Part shown: positions 12,004 through 24,640 of the stretch, in pieces
Position numbering within the stretch: position 1 is the first letter of the stretch
Layout: every line of letters starts with the position of its first letter
Source of the DNA: Opisthorchis felineus
Taxonomy: Eukaryota > Platyhelminthes > Trematoda > Opisthorchiida > Opisthorchiidae
Assembly (NCBI GenBank): GCA_004794785.1
Contig: SJOL01005652.1
Span: forward strand, 247,830 to 311,829
DNA length: 64,000 bases
Direction: 5' to 3'
Translations under genes and position numbers: made by a program
The notes under the pieces: generated by a model
The model's input: only the letters and a program-made list of their open reading frames with translations
Told to the model about the DNA's origin: nothing
The model's database searches: none

Positions 12004-13040
12004 TGCCCACGACCTGATACGCTAAACACACTTTAAAAAGTTACATTTTCAAATTGTTTTCGAATAAATATCCCTCACAAAATTAGTCTCCTTTCTGGTT
12101 CACATCACAGTCTGGCTAGCCGGGATAAAAGAAATATTCGTTTGTTCTGAATGACTATCTTCAACAAGCACGCATTCATAGGTATAATTCTGAGTTCAGC
12201 GCCCCGAAGGTTGACAGAGCATATATTACCCTTTGCATCACCCCTCGCCATCTGTAGCTTGAGTCTTCCGCAGTCACTTGGTTTCCAGCTAACCATGTAC
12301 TGAAGATTTAGAGGCGCTTTTCTTGCGAGGTTACATTTCCGTCGATAAAGTTTAGTGAATCAGTAAGATGTAAATAGTACTAATATGTGAAGGAACGTTT
12401 CGGAATCAAAACCTCAGCAATTTAGTGCCCAATTTGGACTTATCGAATAAAATACGATGGTAATAAATCCTGCTGGAAACCAACAAGCGGACCAGGTTCT
12501 TCATTGAGGGTCTGTCCCTCATGACCGTATGTGGTTACTAATGCGTGGTTCGAGAACACTGTTAGCTAGCTTTTGTAGACCACTACAAAGTCAGAATATT
12601 TATTTTCCATCAGTAGGGAACTAACTAAAAACTGTGTAAGAATAATAACACGGTCAACAATCAGATTTTACATATCTACGGTATTCAATACGGGCTTTGC
12701 TACGACCGGGAAAAGTCCTGTGCTACCTCGCTTTCTTCATAAGAAATGAAAATAGCATTATAATCGTTTTTCTGGGTCTTCATACTTTCATACTATGTTC
12801 GGTATGTAATCCTGGATTTGGTGTTCTGAGGTATTCCGAAAATGTTATCGTAACATTCATATTTGGTATCACGACAATCCCCACGGTGCACCCGGTTCTT
12901 ACATCCCAGGATACAAGTTCCTGTAATACCATCTTTAGAGATTACCTCGGACAACTAAAAATGATGTGAGGGGATTTACAGGACAACAATAAAACTGCGC
13001 ACTTCTTTAGCTTTATCGAAAAAAATCGATGTGAACTTAT
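12004..13040. other. No recognisable gene
   Basis: Only short motif-free open frames are seen, including a hydrophobic 90-codon frame at 12697-12969 that I do not consider significant. Confidence 0.4.
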
Positions 13041-15960
13041 GTGGACATTGTCCGCACTAATTCTCAGGGTATACTGGATTTTATGAAACTCAAAGTGACT
13101 TTAGTTCGTCATGTTAAACTCACATGTTTTGGGGCAGCTGAGCGAGATATACTTTATTCCTCATTACGTCCTCTCAATCAAGATACATGGATATTCGTTC
13201 TCCGACTGAAAGCGCAAACTGCTAAATGCAAACTTAGCGATCAACTAGATAGGCAGTTGAGTTATAAACTCATTGCATCAACCGTCCAGGCCTACAAAGG
13301 CAGCCCTAACTTACCGATTCTGTGTTTCAGTCAGCTCATGTACACTGTGAACACTTTTACAATATCCCTGAAGCTACTGCTTCTGGAGGGAACATAGTGC
13401 TTTCTAATTTGGCCATATTTCGTTAGCTTGGTGACCAGGAGCATTTTCAGTTAGACGAAGTAATAAGACAAAAAATAAAGAGGTATCTGTATTTCGAAGC
13501 GATCGACCTGTCAGGAGCTGTATTTCTCGTGGAAAACTGTCCTCACACTGTACGTGTGTGTACCGGAATTCCGCATGTCAAAAATGTATTCAGGTGGGTC
13601 ACACCCAAACCGTCATTTGAAGTTTCGATTCACGGATAGTTCACATTATTTCAAGCCCATCGGACTAAGCCATCGAGGTCACGATGGACATTGGCGAGAT
13701 CGTGAGCAGTCTTACGCAATTTGTGCTTACTGCCCATATATCAGGAACATCTGTATCTGTCCGTGGTACCACATATCATTCTGCATAGCATTCAGTATAA
13801 CATAAAGCTATTGACGGTAAATATGAACCGGTATTCTGTTGTAGGCCGATCCTCCAGTACTTGGACTCATTTCTATTTCTCTGTCGCATTACAGACTGGA
13901 CTCAAAAACCCCATTGTAAAGTCCAGAGGAGCCACGGGTATCACCAGTAACTCTTCTGTTGAGTCAGAATTAACGGGAGAACCGAGTTTCATTAAATACC
14001 GTGCACTATCCTACGGTCTGAATATGCCTACAGCTATAGGACTCGATCTAATTAGACTTCGAGTTCTGACTGAACCAGTCGTGTTCCCAACTCAGGGGCT
14101 TCATTCGTGACCATAATAAGGGTTATGAACAAGATGCCATGTACTGTGGTGACCGTTGACGTACAGTCATTTCGTGGCTTTCCAAACGGACCATGACGAC
14201 AGTCGAACCGGAAGGCTTTTAGGCCAATCTCGCTGGTTCTAAATAAGTTTCCAAGAAAAGTCTCAAAGCTGCTTACCTTCAACTTCCACCCGGTAATACT
14301 TTTTTGACAAGCTTTCGTATACGCACTCCCCAAATTGTGCAAACATTTATTCCCATCATTTGCCTCCTGCATTTTTACATGCATTTTTTTAGCAAGTTAT
14401 GGATTTCATTATTTGAGGATTAGGTGTTCATGTTCGTTCACTCTTGCGGAAATTACTGATGTTCCCCCGCTTGTTTCGTCGATTTCGTAGTTGCATTCTA
14501 GAAGTCGTTCCATGAAAGTGCTTACTTCTTGATTAATTGCGAGTGTTTAGTTTACCTTGTTGATGAGGAAGGACGCAAACTCAACCCTTGCCGTCTTCGT
14601 CCACTTCTTGAAGTATCATCTTCTCAGAAGATCCATAAACATTGGTCACTTTTGGGTGCGTTGCAGCAGTGTCCCATATTTGTGTCTATTTTCATATAAG
14701 AAGCACTTCGTTTGCTCGAAATATTTGCCTAATCTCACCACAGGCTAAAGTATTACGGGAGAGATTCTGCATTTTTTCTAGAAATATTTGATGTACAAAT
14801 CCATTTTCATGAAACTTTTTTCTGTGCTCAACACCGATCCACTGCCAGTGGGCATTGGTAGCACTCTCGCAGTGGAAGTTTGTCAGTCGTGTATCTCGTC
14901 AGTGCTCGACTATACTCAAACTCAAGCAGTCCATTAGGCAACTAAAAGACTGCGAAACTACCTTTTTGATGTCAAGTTTACAAATGAAATAGGTCGCGGA
15001 GTGTGAAAATTCATCCACGTCTCTGATAAGCCTTTGACGCGATCCTATGCTATAACAGTTCAACTGGACTGCTGGGGAAACCTGGCTCGTCAGCATTTTT
15101 CCTTCATTCATCCTCACTCAGCGATCCTCGTACCAGTACAGCTGACTACCTCCTAACTCCTCCCTTCTGTCCAAAACGTTTTGACTCAATACGTGACTCT
15201 AGCTCTATTCTGTGCACTTGTTGAATACTATTAGGCACTGCTGGAATGCGAACGCGACGCGGCTCCTCCTGAGCTGATTGCTCGGGAAGTGAATTATCCG
15301 TCACTGCAGATGGGATGCTATCCCTGAGCTACGGGTTAGTAATCTCTTCGACCTTGTGCATTATTGTGTTGAAAGATGTGCATTCTGATTAACTTGGAGT
15401 GGAAAACCAACAAGAATCACTTGCTGGTGGACGGATGACGTATGCCGGAGAGCGAAAAGTAATCAAAGTGGGGTCCCTGGTTAGTTCCAGAGAAAGCTTT
15501 ACAAAGGGACCATGCAGATTATCATGGTTCGTTTTTATCAATCAAAGTACACTGGTACAGACTGGCTCTCATTCCAACTTGTTTGAGGCTTTCTTCACAA
15601 TGCGCGCGGCTGTCGAGTTTTTCACACATGCACAAAGAGGAATACTCAGCCGTGAAATAGTATCAAGAGACAATGGACCACTGTTCCCCGGCATGTCTCC
15701 TAATATCTAGCTTATTAGAGCAAACGTCTTTACACTGCCCTTCAGAGTCCCTCTTTTGATAGGCAAGCTAAGAAGTTGGCCACAGAACGGAATGGTGATA
15801 CCTCCCCTTCTCAGACCTTTACACCGTAATATTTAGAAAGATACAATCGCCATTTTCTGTTGCATTATGGGAATATTTCTCACTGTGCGACAGTTGAACG
15901 CCATGCAAAACTATGCAGAATGCATCGTTTACGTTTCAATATACTTTACCTTAATTCTGC
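13041..15960 (+). mobile_element. Nearly full-length Ty3/gypsy gag-pol remnant, second lineage
   Basis: Successive domains fall in order on the plus strand but in changing frames. They are: a Gag-like segment at about 13195-13300 (AKCKLSDQLDRQLSYKL); a possible protease region near 13700-13880; the RT entry at 13975-14155 (FIKYRALSYGL, then VTIIR...KMP); RT palm A at about 14245-14380 (SLKAAYLQLP where active copies have DLxDAYLQxP); the RT/RNase H connection at 14546-14710 (RKLNPCRLRPLLEVSSSQK, SLLGALQ); RNase H at 14840-15160 (YTQTQ, RLRNYLFDVKFT, DKPLTRS); the integrase core at 15500-15705 (HADYHGSF, LSREIVSRDNGPLFPG); and the integrase C-terminal part to about 15960 (FLLHYGNISHCATVERHAKL). 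Many stops and frameshifts make it dead. The RT and integrase wording differs from the CsRn1-like copies elsewhere in the window, so this is a separate gypsy clade. LTRs were not found by eye. Confidence 0.85.
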
Positions 15961-16870
15961 ATAGGTGATTTATTATGGAGGTCATTCTCATCGGCTGGCA
16001 CTATGTTAGCGCACCGTGCGCACAGTGGAATTAAATAGATTTCCACTTAATGTGTGTCTTCTCAGTTAGGTACACCACGAAGACTCAGGTCGGCCTGTTC
16101 CCAATTTTGTTGACTCTTTTCATTTTAATGGTATTTGCGGATGCTGTATGCAGTCAAACAAGTACTGCCGGAATAAAATTATCCAAATGTTTGCAAAAGA
16201 CTACAGACACCTAGGTTAATTCGGCTGGAGCAGATTGACCGAAAATAATATGAACACGTGACTATGTTGCGTTACTGTGTGACACCTGTGTTACGTAGAG
16301 AGGTGCGCACTGTGGGCTCATCCAACCACGCAACAACCCGGTACAACAGTCCGGCCAGCGTACTTTGTGGTGCGTCACCAACGGATTGCATGTACTATTT
16401 TGACTAGTAGTATAATCACATTGCTAACAAAAACACTGCGAGAAAGCAACCTTAGTTTACATCTTTTGGACGAGTCCACAATGAGCAACAATGTTTACTT
16501 GAGTTACTGTGCACAAATTCTGTGAATAAAGATTCTGAACACCACAAATTCCGTGAGAAAAAACGTTTCAGTCAGCGGAGATAAAGAGGAACGAACCAAC
16601 TAATGGTTGATTCACTCAACTCCTCGGTCATGATGGTTTACTTTACAAACTGAAAATACTCACGAATTAAGTTGACAACAACATGAGAATTTTTTGGGTC
16701 CCTCGTCCCTTATATTGCTCAGGAAAATTGGTAGCGTAGAAGCTGTTGTGAAATCCTTTGTACACATATTTTTGGAGACATATTAATTGGACATAGAAGT
16801 TTTCACTCATTTCAAGAGCCCTGGGCACGATAAAACGCTGGAGACCAGGTAGGGTTAAACCAGGTTTTAC
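15961..16870. other. No recognisable gene; may include a decayed LTR
   Basis: The stretch lies directly downstream of the gypsy pol remnant, where its 3' LTR would be expected. No direct repeat with the upstream side was noticed by eye. Confidence 0.35.
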
Positions 16871-17987
16871 GGACTACCAAACGTAGAAAATTTCAATTAG
16901 ACGATTTCTGAGATGGTGCTTAAAATTTGTTACATTTTATCAAAAGTTGCAAAAGTCATTTAAGACAAATTGAAATAAACTCAAATTTTAAACTAACTAC
17001 ACTTTTCTGGCTTACTCCTGCAGGCTTATGCCACAAACCAAACAGCGTGTATGACTTACGTGGGCATAATGCGGCACCGCAATTTGTGAAGGTAAGTTTA
17101 GGGACGCGTTCTTCTTTAGTCAGATAATCGCTACCTTCCGGTCCTTGATGGTTTCGCTCACAGGTGATTTCCGGGGGCCGGTCGCAAGGATCAACTGGAA
17201 TAATCTTCGGGCATAACCGGGTTTCTGGGGCTCTTCCTTTTCGTTGGCTTTCTGTGTCTACCACACTTCACGGTCGACTCGCACGCTCACTTTCACTTAA
17301 CGTCTGATAATTCGTCGCGTCAAGTTATGTTCGGGACCGGCTAGGATAATTCTTCTGGACTTGAGCAGTGCCACCGTTTGGTCTGATATCCAGTGCTTGA
17401 GTGAGACTGGTAGCCATGTGCCACAAGCAAAACTCCCAGCACTGTGTCCTAGTATGAGTTCACATCTGATGGTGGAGCATTTGGAAGAGACTCTGGAAGA
17501 CAATTCTTCATCTTCGTCTAACATACGGATCTGCCAATCTCTCATTTGTCAAGAGATTTATCCGCACCTTACGCTGCCCTGAAAAACTTGGGAAGAAGCG
17601 ACTCCGGACGAGCGCGTTGTCGGAATCCACAAATGTGTTCCAAAACGACCGATAGTCATCGTTTTAGATTGTTTACGTGGTATCTCAGGTTAGCAGTACG
17701 ATATTCCGACAGTGTTCCAAATGACATTTGTTGACTGGTCGCGCTACATGCGCTCCTAAAATTATCTTCACAAATTGCGGTGCCGCATTATGCCCACGTA
17801 AGTCATACACGCTGTTTGCTTTGTGGCATAAGCCTGCAGGAGTAAGCCAGAAAAGTGTAGTTAGTTTAAAATTTGAGTTTATTTCAATTTGTCTTAAATG
17901 ACTTTCGCAGCTTTTGATACAGTGTAACAAATTTTAAGCACCATCTCAGAAATACTCTAATTAAAAGTTTCTACGTGTGATAGTCCG
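16871..17987. repeat. Long inverted repeat, arms ~240 bp, about 97% identical over 176 bp
   Basis: The left arm 16871-17107 and right arm 17746-17987 are reverse complements. Between 16918 and 17093 I count about five differences in 176 bases; the outer ~45 bp of each arm are more diverged. About 640 bp of unrelated sequence separates them. The arms are far better preserved than the surrounding dead elements, which implies recent duplication, hairpin-driven conversion or constraint. No transposase or target-site duplication was recognised. It could be a foldback/MITE-like element or a local inverted duplication. Confidence 0.9.
17024..17091 (+). other. Exon-like 68-nt block inside the left inverted-repeat arm
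   Basis: The block sits between a strong acceptor-like site (CTGGCTTACTCCTGCAG) and a strong donor-like site (AAG then GTAAGTTTA at 17092). One frame is fully open (LCHKPNSVYDLRGHNAAPQF...), entering after two bases and leaving at phase 0. The right-arm copy has the same block with one base change (P to A), but its donor reads ATAATT, so only the left copy could splice. I do not recognise the peptide. It may be a real small exon copied in inverted orientation, or a chance arrangement within a repeat. Confidence 0.3.
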
Positions 17988-19730
17988 GGAACAGCATAAG
18001 TTGGTGGCAAATTCTTTCACTAAAACGGAGGGAACTATGCTGTTGACATTTGGCTTGTTAGACTGGAGATCAGCGAACTACCTGTGAATATCTCTGGATG
18101 CCGTCCCAATGGATCTGACTGATCCATTTCTACAAAGCCTTCGCAGATTTTGACTGGGCGTGAGTCATGCGATTTTGAGGCTTTATTTTGGATTTGATCG
18201 TTTGGAGTGATTTTTGACGACTTTTTGGGTTTGCTGAGAATATGCGCTTCTTTTACGGATTGTCATTTTGCGGACCATTACGTTCTTTCTACGTTGTAAT
18301 CGCTGGTAGAATTTCGCAGCTCCCGGTGTAGGTTAACCTGAAATCCCGCAGTGTGAGTATTTGATGGAGTTTGGGAAGCTTCTTGATCATAGTTCAAGTG
18401 TTTTGGTAAAGCAACACTCACTTCGGCTCATCTGATATGGTGGTACGGATGGACATACGTGTCATAAAAATCTGTGAATCCTAAAGCTTGTTGACCGGGA
18501 GCACCAGTTTCAAACATTATTGCTGAAACTGCAGTTGAACTGACGGTGGCATGCACCGAAAACTAGCTTCAAGGCGTTGAAGCTTGTGCATAATTGTAGG
18601 GTATTCAACAACATTTCTATCTTGAAAATATCTTTCATTAATCTTGACCTACTCAGTGAGTATTTGAGAAGCTGTGATACAAAATGAAGTAGCCAGTGAT
18701 GGGTTAAATAAATCCCGGCCTAGATATAACCATTCCTTCAGCCTTTAGAGTAATGGGATTGCTCGCGCACTACAGCAGACCGTGTTGGCCGTAAGACATA
18801 GGGGCTCCATAATGGAGCTGCGGGGAAACAAGCTTCTTCGGGCTGTTATGGATGACAGTTCAAAGGGTTGGCAATGTCGTGGAATATAGGTAGCTCGGGT
18901 GCGCAGCTTGGTTGTTGGTCTGTTCGCCAGAGGGTTTTTCGGTCGTTAGCAACGGTTAGCTGCTATTTACTCACCACTCAACAATCACGACTTAAATTTG
19001 TTTTGTGCGTAGTATCACTGAGTCATCCATTTTCGGTTTCTTTTTGTTGTTGTTGGTCCGTTTCTGAGGTGATAACTTGCCAACTACACTTTGCTACGTT
19101 GAAGCTCAAAGGCCTGAAAAGTGTGTGGTTAGATGCTATCGAGCACGCTTCTAGAATCCCACGTGTTTTACTTCATTAACCCAGAGAGTCGAGTTCTGTA
19201 TGCGTACCAATTTGTATAACACTGTGTTCTCTTATCATGAAGACATTACCACCCTGCCTTCTACGATAGATCCGGGCTCATTTCCAGAATTTTACAGCTT
19301 GTAAAGAACAAGGTGCAAACTGTTGGTACCAGGAAAGATTCCAGAACTCCGAAAATATAGGTACCAGGGACACATTACGACGGACGTGCAAATCCATGGT
19401 GTAGTCCAGGAAGACTAGGAAAGTCCGTCGCACCCCTAATGGTCTCAAATTATGAGCCGCAAAAATTTTGTTACTCATCTGAAAGGAAGCAAGCACTCAG
19501 CACCCTCGTACAGAGGTCGCCGGTTCAGATTCATCCATATAAAAAGCTATTCTGGAAAGTGTAAAGGTTTCAAACAGACATATAGCTTCTTTTAAATGCC
19601 TTGATCAAAGCGTAATTGCATTACAAAATTACAATGATCTGGCACTGAAGAGGTACCGAAAAGTTCTAATCCATTGACTGCGCAAAGAAAATAAAGGAAG
19701 GCGAGTAGGTGAAACAAAGAAAACGGCTCC
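17988..19730. other. No recognisable gene
   Basis: A 103-codon plus-strand frame (18868-19179) has no motif. No repeat or RNA gene was seen. Confidence 0.4.
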
Positions 19731-20140
19731 ACAAATACACTCATCTCTATACCAGTTTTGTTTTTACGGAAGACTCACCTGGAACCCAGCTGAATCCCTC
19801 GTTTATGATGTTCTCCTTCAATTGAATGGGTTGCATAAAGGCCGCATCATTAGATAATGCAATACATTGTATAGACGTAACACACTATTCATAAGTTTGC
19901 TGAAAACTTTCCAAAGCTCACGAACGGTTTCGTCCTTCTTTAGCTCATTGTAAACATCATACGCAAGCAACTCAACTGGGTTTTAGGTGGGTCTTCTATG
20001 AAAAACGAAGTGGTATGCAAATTAGTGTATTTGTCGAATTTCCTGCAATACTGGTTCAAGTGGGCTGACGGAAACTCAGGGACTGCGCCTACCTGGTCAG
20101 CCCCCAAAACGGCTGGAAAAAGTTTGCAGTCATCTTATGA
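19731..20140. repeat. ~315-nt repeat, copy B: plus unit joined to an inverted unit
   Basis: The plus half (about 19731-19950) runs from ACAAATACACTCATC through CCCAGCTGAATCCCTCG to the ribozyme region (minus strand GGACGAAAC, 19935 to 19927). It switches directly into a minus half (about 19951-20140: CATCATACGCAAGCAACTCA, GTGGTATGCAAATTAGTGTA, GGGACTGCGCCTACCTGGTC). The second half has a degraded core (CTGGTCAGCCCCCAAAACGG). The result is a foldback, inverted-dimer structure like the one at 32404-32838. Confidence 0.75.
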
Positions 20141-22654
20141 GTAAAGTTACTTCTATACAAAGAAGTCAGTTATTTTAGGAAGTGGATGGAGTATAACTTG
20201 TCCAGGCCAATTGTCGTTAGGCTTGAAAAGACATGAGTAAGACAAAACCTGCCTAACACGTCCGACCGTTCTAAAGCACTCTTTTAGGCTGCTGCAGAAG
20301 TTATTCTCTACAGAAATGCCTATACTGAGGTGGCCTAGCTACTACCAAAGCAGTTCTATCTCGCATTTTGTCAGAACTTATAAGGCGGCACTCCATTGTG
20401 AGGACGACTGCGACCAGAATGCAGCGAATAGTTTGGGTTTCTTTAAAGTGGACAGAAAAGCACTATCCAGATACCTCATTTCCTTTGGGAGTTAATACTG
20501 TGTCGAACACAGAGTGCTGATATTCTGGTAGATGTTTCAAGGCCTGAAACTTCCTCTTCTGCACCTTACCCGGGGAACCAACTTTATGGCCACCAGGTCG
20601 GTGATTGTGTCAGTTGTGGCCGTTGCCTACGAACTATTCCATATTCAAGGAAGGCAGGGAGGAGTATAAATCAGTGTGTCTGGAAAAGAGAGGTGTTTCG
20701 GTGGGTACTCAGAATAGGACATCAGTAGTAGTGTTCCCCCTTGAAGCAGGTTTCTAGGTAGGATGGTGAGTAAGGAAACTGATAAACAGATAGGCCCAAC
20801 TATTACATGAGCTAATCTCATAGAGTAAATGAACTCCTGTATCGGGTCTGAAACCTGGAAAGTCCGCTTCAAGCTGCACACATTGTACACTTGGTGTGTG
20901 TAGGGTCTGAAATAGATTCGACGAAGTGACTTGTAAGGTCAACGTGACGCATGGAATCATCGTCAATGATAGCTGTTTTAGCAGAACTGCAGCACATGCT
21001 ACCTGATAGTTAATGAATGCCATGAAGTCAGCAGCAATGAAGGACAATTTTTGGGGTACTTGTAGTCGGTAATGATCACTACTCAAATCGAAGGGGCCAT
21101 GCCCTGTACACCGCCAATAACCAGGCTCTAGAATCCACTGTGAAGTACTTTGCATTGAGTTGTACTCTTATGTGTGTCAAGGTAGCCCTGCTGTCTTGAT
21201 TAGATAACGCCGGAAGTCCTTGGGCCTCATTATACTTTCAGTCAGAGTGCATGTGTTATCGTGAGTGACCTTACCGATTTCCATATTAACATAATTGAAC
21301 GTGCCGTCATGCTCACCTTTCCTGAGCAAACGCTGCAGAATCGCAGTGCCACGCCCTATCCTAGCACACAGTGAAAGCGGCCACAAGGAGGAGAATAATG
21401 CCCCCATCAGCTGTAAATCTCGTGATACCACGTTCCCAAGCGACCTAGAGGACGTAATCTGATAAGACCGCATCGATTACAGTGACAGTGTGATATTATT
21501 GTCTAGTTTATCACACGAGTGTTTCGCCCAACTTGCAAGACCGTCTGCCCTACTACAGAGTGTGCCTTCATGCAGTGTGCTGGAGGCTGAATGGATGAAC
21601 TAGAAGATATCTCCCGCTACGGGATTGAACGGCAAGTCACAACATGCTATGAATAAAATCCCATCTTCTTGTTAAGCATGCTTATCTGTGGAAGTCATCA
21701 AAGAAGACATAGTAGACCCGGAATCCAAGTACCGATTCTGGGTTCTAAGTTAGCCCAAATACAGAATATAAGAAAAATTGCTCACCGTCTGTTACTATGT
21801 GACCGAAGTCCATGTCCACCACATTCAACATTACAATCCAATGGCATATCTGGTTCGTACGAGCAGATCGTCACAGTCCAACCTCCGGAAAGGCTAAGTT
21901 GCAATGGGAGGTTTATTCCACTCAATCGAAAGGCCCACGTCTATGCGACAGGCAAAAACAGCCCAAGCCTTACTAAACTACGGTAGATTATCCACGAAAT
22001 TCAACAGTGAGTTTGATTCGAGCGAAGTACCAGACTAAGCGTGTTAGTGTATGCACGTGTGCGTTTGTGCGTATGCCAGTCTACGGGTTTGTGCAAACAT
22101 GTAAACAACCCCAGAATGCTGGGCACAGTAAACACAAAAGGGATCATGACAGGAACAAGCTAACAGTTGGAAAAAGGAAAGGCTACGGAGCTCTCGTTAG
22201 AGAGCCCATAAACGAACGAACGCTCGATAAACGAACTGAATATGTAGTTGTCAGGGTACATAACGAGTTTGTCTTCGAGGAGCGCAGGAAGACGTCGACT
22301 TGTTGGAGAGTGACGTATTTGGGACGGGAGTTATGGAAGACTTAATTACTTGAGATGGTAAGTGGGAATGTGTTTGGATGTGTGGCCAGTCAAAGTGTGT
22401 ACCTTCTGAACGGTCAACTCTAACAGAATAGTGTGACAGTTAAGGTTGATGACAAATAACCTGTTGCGGTGACTGATAACTTTGTATGGGCGGTCTTATG
22501 ATGGTTGTAAATCCGCTTACACTGTCAACCCAAACGAGGACAAAGGGGCACGCCTGACGTTATTCGTGCATTTTACGTGTGTCAGTTGGCCTTACGTGGC
22601 TCATATGCTGCTTCAAACGGCACCCGATGGATGTGAGTTTGAGCTCACCTCCGA
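20141..22654. other. No confident gene; weak retroelement traces
   Basis: A 133-codon minus-strand frame (20754-21155) contains AADFMAF and a following region that could be a decayed gypsy protease/RT linker, but the match is too loose to call. Other frames to 22345 carry no motif. A GT-rich patch lies near 22040-22080. Confidence 0.3.
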
Positions 22655-24640
22655 TACGTCAGTTTAGCACCATCAACCTCGGTAAACTGAGGGTAGTACC
22701 AGGTACGATTCACGCAGGTAAGTTGTCCACAACTTCGTTTAGTGTGTTGTGCATCCCAAGAAGAATAACTGGTAACTGCTGCGAACGGTGTGTACCGAAG
22801 GACGACCTCATGATAACAGTCTTCAGCCAGCGGCGAAAGCTTTCTGTGCGACCACTGAGGGCGAGGTGGTATGTACTAGTCACTTCGCAGTAGGTGCTGT
22901 AGCTATCGGAAGAAATTGGAATCAAACTATGGTCCAACATCGGTGGTGATTGTTGAAGACTTCCTGAAGTATGATTCATGATTCCATAAGTATTCTTGCG
23001 ACCGTTTCAGCAGCAATATCACTGGTGGGTGTCACAATGGGCCAGTGAGTAAAACGATCAATGCAGGTGAGATTGTAAGTAAGACCACTGGGTAAAGGTA
23101 GTGGGCAAACCAAATCAACATGAGCATGTCTAGAACGTGAGTCAGGAGGTGTAAGATGTCCTGAGGGTATAATGGTTTGTCTTTAAACTTTACACCACTG
23201 TCAGATGATGCAATGTTCTGCCAACGAACAAATGTCCTTTTGAACATTGGATCTCATTTTGTTGCTCCACATGAATGAGCAGAAAGTATAACTGATTAAA
23301 AAAGTATCTGTGGGAATCAGATAGGACATACCATCTGGTATTTCTTGTTGCAACGTTACAAGCGACTGCTGAATTGCCATCCGGAAGCGGGAGAGTAGAC
23401 AGTTGGAGTACCTCAACACAATGTGAATAAGTTTATCCGATGTATGCTGTACAGTGGCTGGACTAGCTGGGTCAAACGAGGAAAGGCGAGGAGTGAGTAT
23501 ATAGATACGATATAGGGGATCTGAAACTATAGTATTGCTGCTAATAAACTGGATATGCTTTGTGAACTGACTTCAGGTTTAGAGTTGAAGACCAAAAGAG
23601 ATTTGTGGCATGAGTCAGCAACAACTAATCTACCTTCCAGAATGTGCCAAGAGTTCGCGGTCAAAAGCACTGTAACTGGTATATGTTTGCTGCAGATTTC
23701 GTGGGAAGGAGGAGGGAAACGCTGGTACCCGTTGTTTTCCTTTGTGGGGTTGCTAGAGGACGACGACATCGACACCTTGAGAGGTATCAGTTCGTACACT
23801 CAGCTGCGTATCTCAGTCAGAATTGAAGTAAGCCAACATGTGGGCGTCGGCCAATCCGGTCCTGAAAGCACGAAGTGGTGGTGAGTTGGGCCCGGAAGAG
23901 GCGCTAGGTTTTTTATTGCTGTAGATCAGCCAGGGGCTACTGAAGGACTGAACAGTTAGAAGTAAAATGGTACTAGCCGACGATTGTACCCAAAAATGAC
24001 CGTAGACTTCTGACTAGCTGTAGGATAGTGTAGTCTGAAATTGCGGGCGCTTTTTCGGGACAGGCTTGATACCGTCAGTATCAATATGGTAGCTAGGTAA
24101 ACCAAGCTTAAAACACATTCGGCCACACTTACGGCGATGGCATCTTGAGTGGGTGAAGCAAAGGTCAACCGCAAATGCAATAGGTATTCCTGAATATTCC
24201 AACTGGCGACGAGAATGCTATTACTGAGGGAAGAGGGGAGTACAAAAACGAAAAATATTACAAATAAAACGTTGGAATGTTTGGGCAGCACTGTATGAAC
24301 CAAAAGGCATACGATTAGAACCCAGCAGTTCAAAAAGTGAGTTACTGAAGTTTGGGCTTCATTAGGGGTTATGGGAGTTTGATGGTAGGTGCGTACTAAA
24401 TCGATTTTAGAGGACACACTTTCCATGTAGCCCAGTTGATCAACTACGAATGTGAGAAATAAGGTAGCCATCAGGAACTGTGACGTCATTGACGGCGCGA
24501 TAATTGCCGCAAGTTTTCCAGTTTGCTTCGGTTTTCATTGGGACCAGACACAACAGGGATGCCCAGTCAGGAAGCAGAGACCTGTAGAGTAGTCGAGATA
24601 TATGAAGAGGTGACATTGTCTTTGTCCGACAGTAATTATC
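22655..24640 (-). mobile_element. CsRn1-like Ty3/gypsy pol remnant (RT, RNase H, integrase)
   Basis: Read on the minus strand from 24640 downward. RT entry: LVPMKTEANWKTCGNYRAVN and DVTVPDGYL (24560-24470). Palm A: KIDLVRTYHQTPITPNE (about 24410-24350). The palm C region reads SNSILVASWNIQEYLLHLR, so the YxDD box is lost, followed by DTDGIKPVPKK (about 24085-24050). RNase H at 23800-23540 has AFDRELLAH and, after a frameshift, HILEGR. Integrase zinc and core parts are at 23420-22980 and the C-terminal part at 22979-22655 (LALSGRTESFRRWLK, LPVILLGMHNTL). Stops and frameshifts occur throughout. The wording matches the CsRn1/Kabuki-type elements of flukes from memory; no LTR or gag was located. 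Confidence 0.85.

Noticed and set aside
20754..21155. Minus-strand frame with AADFMAF suggesting gypsy protease/RT linker
   Set aside because: The similarity is loose, and no RT or RNase H follows in the expected place.
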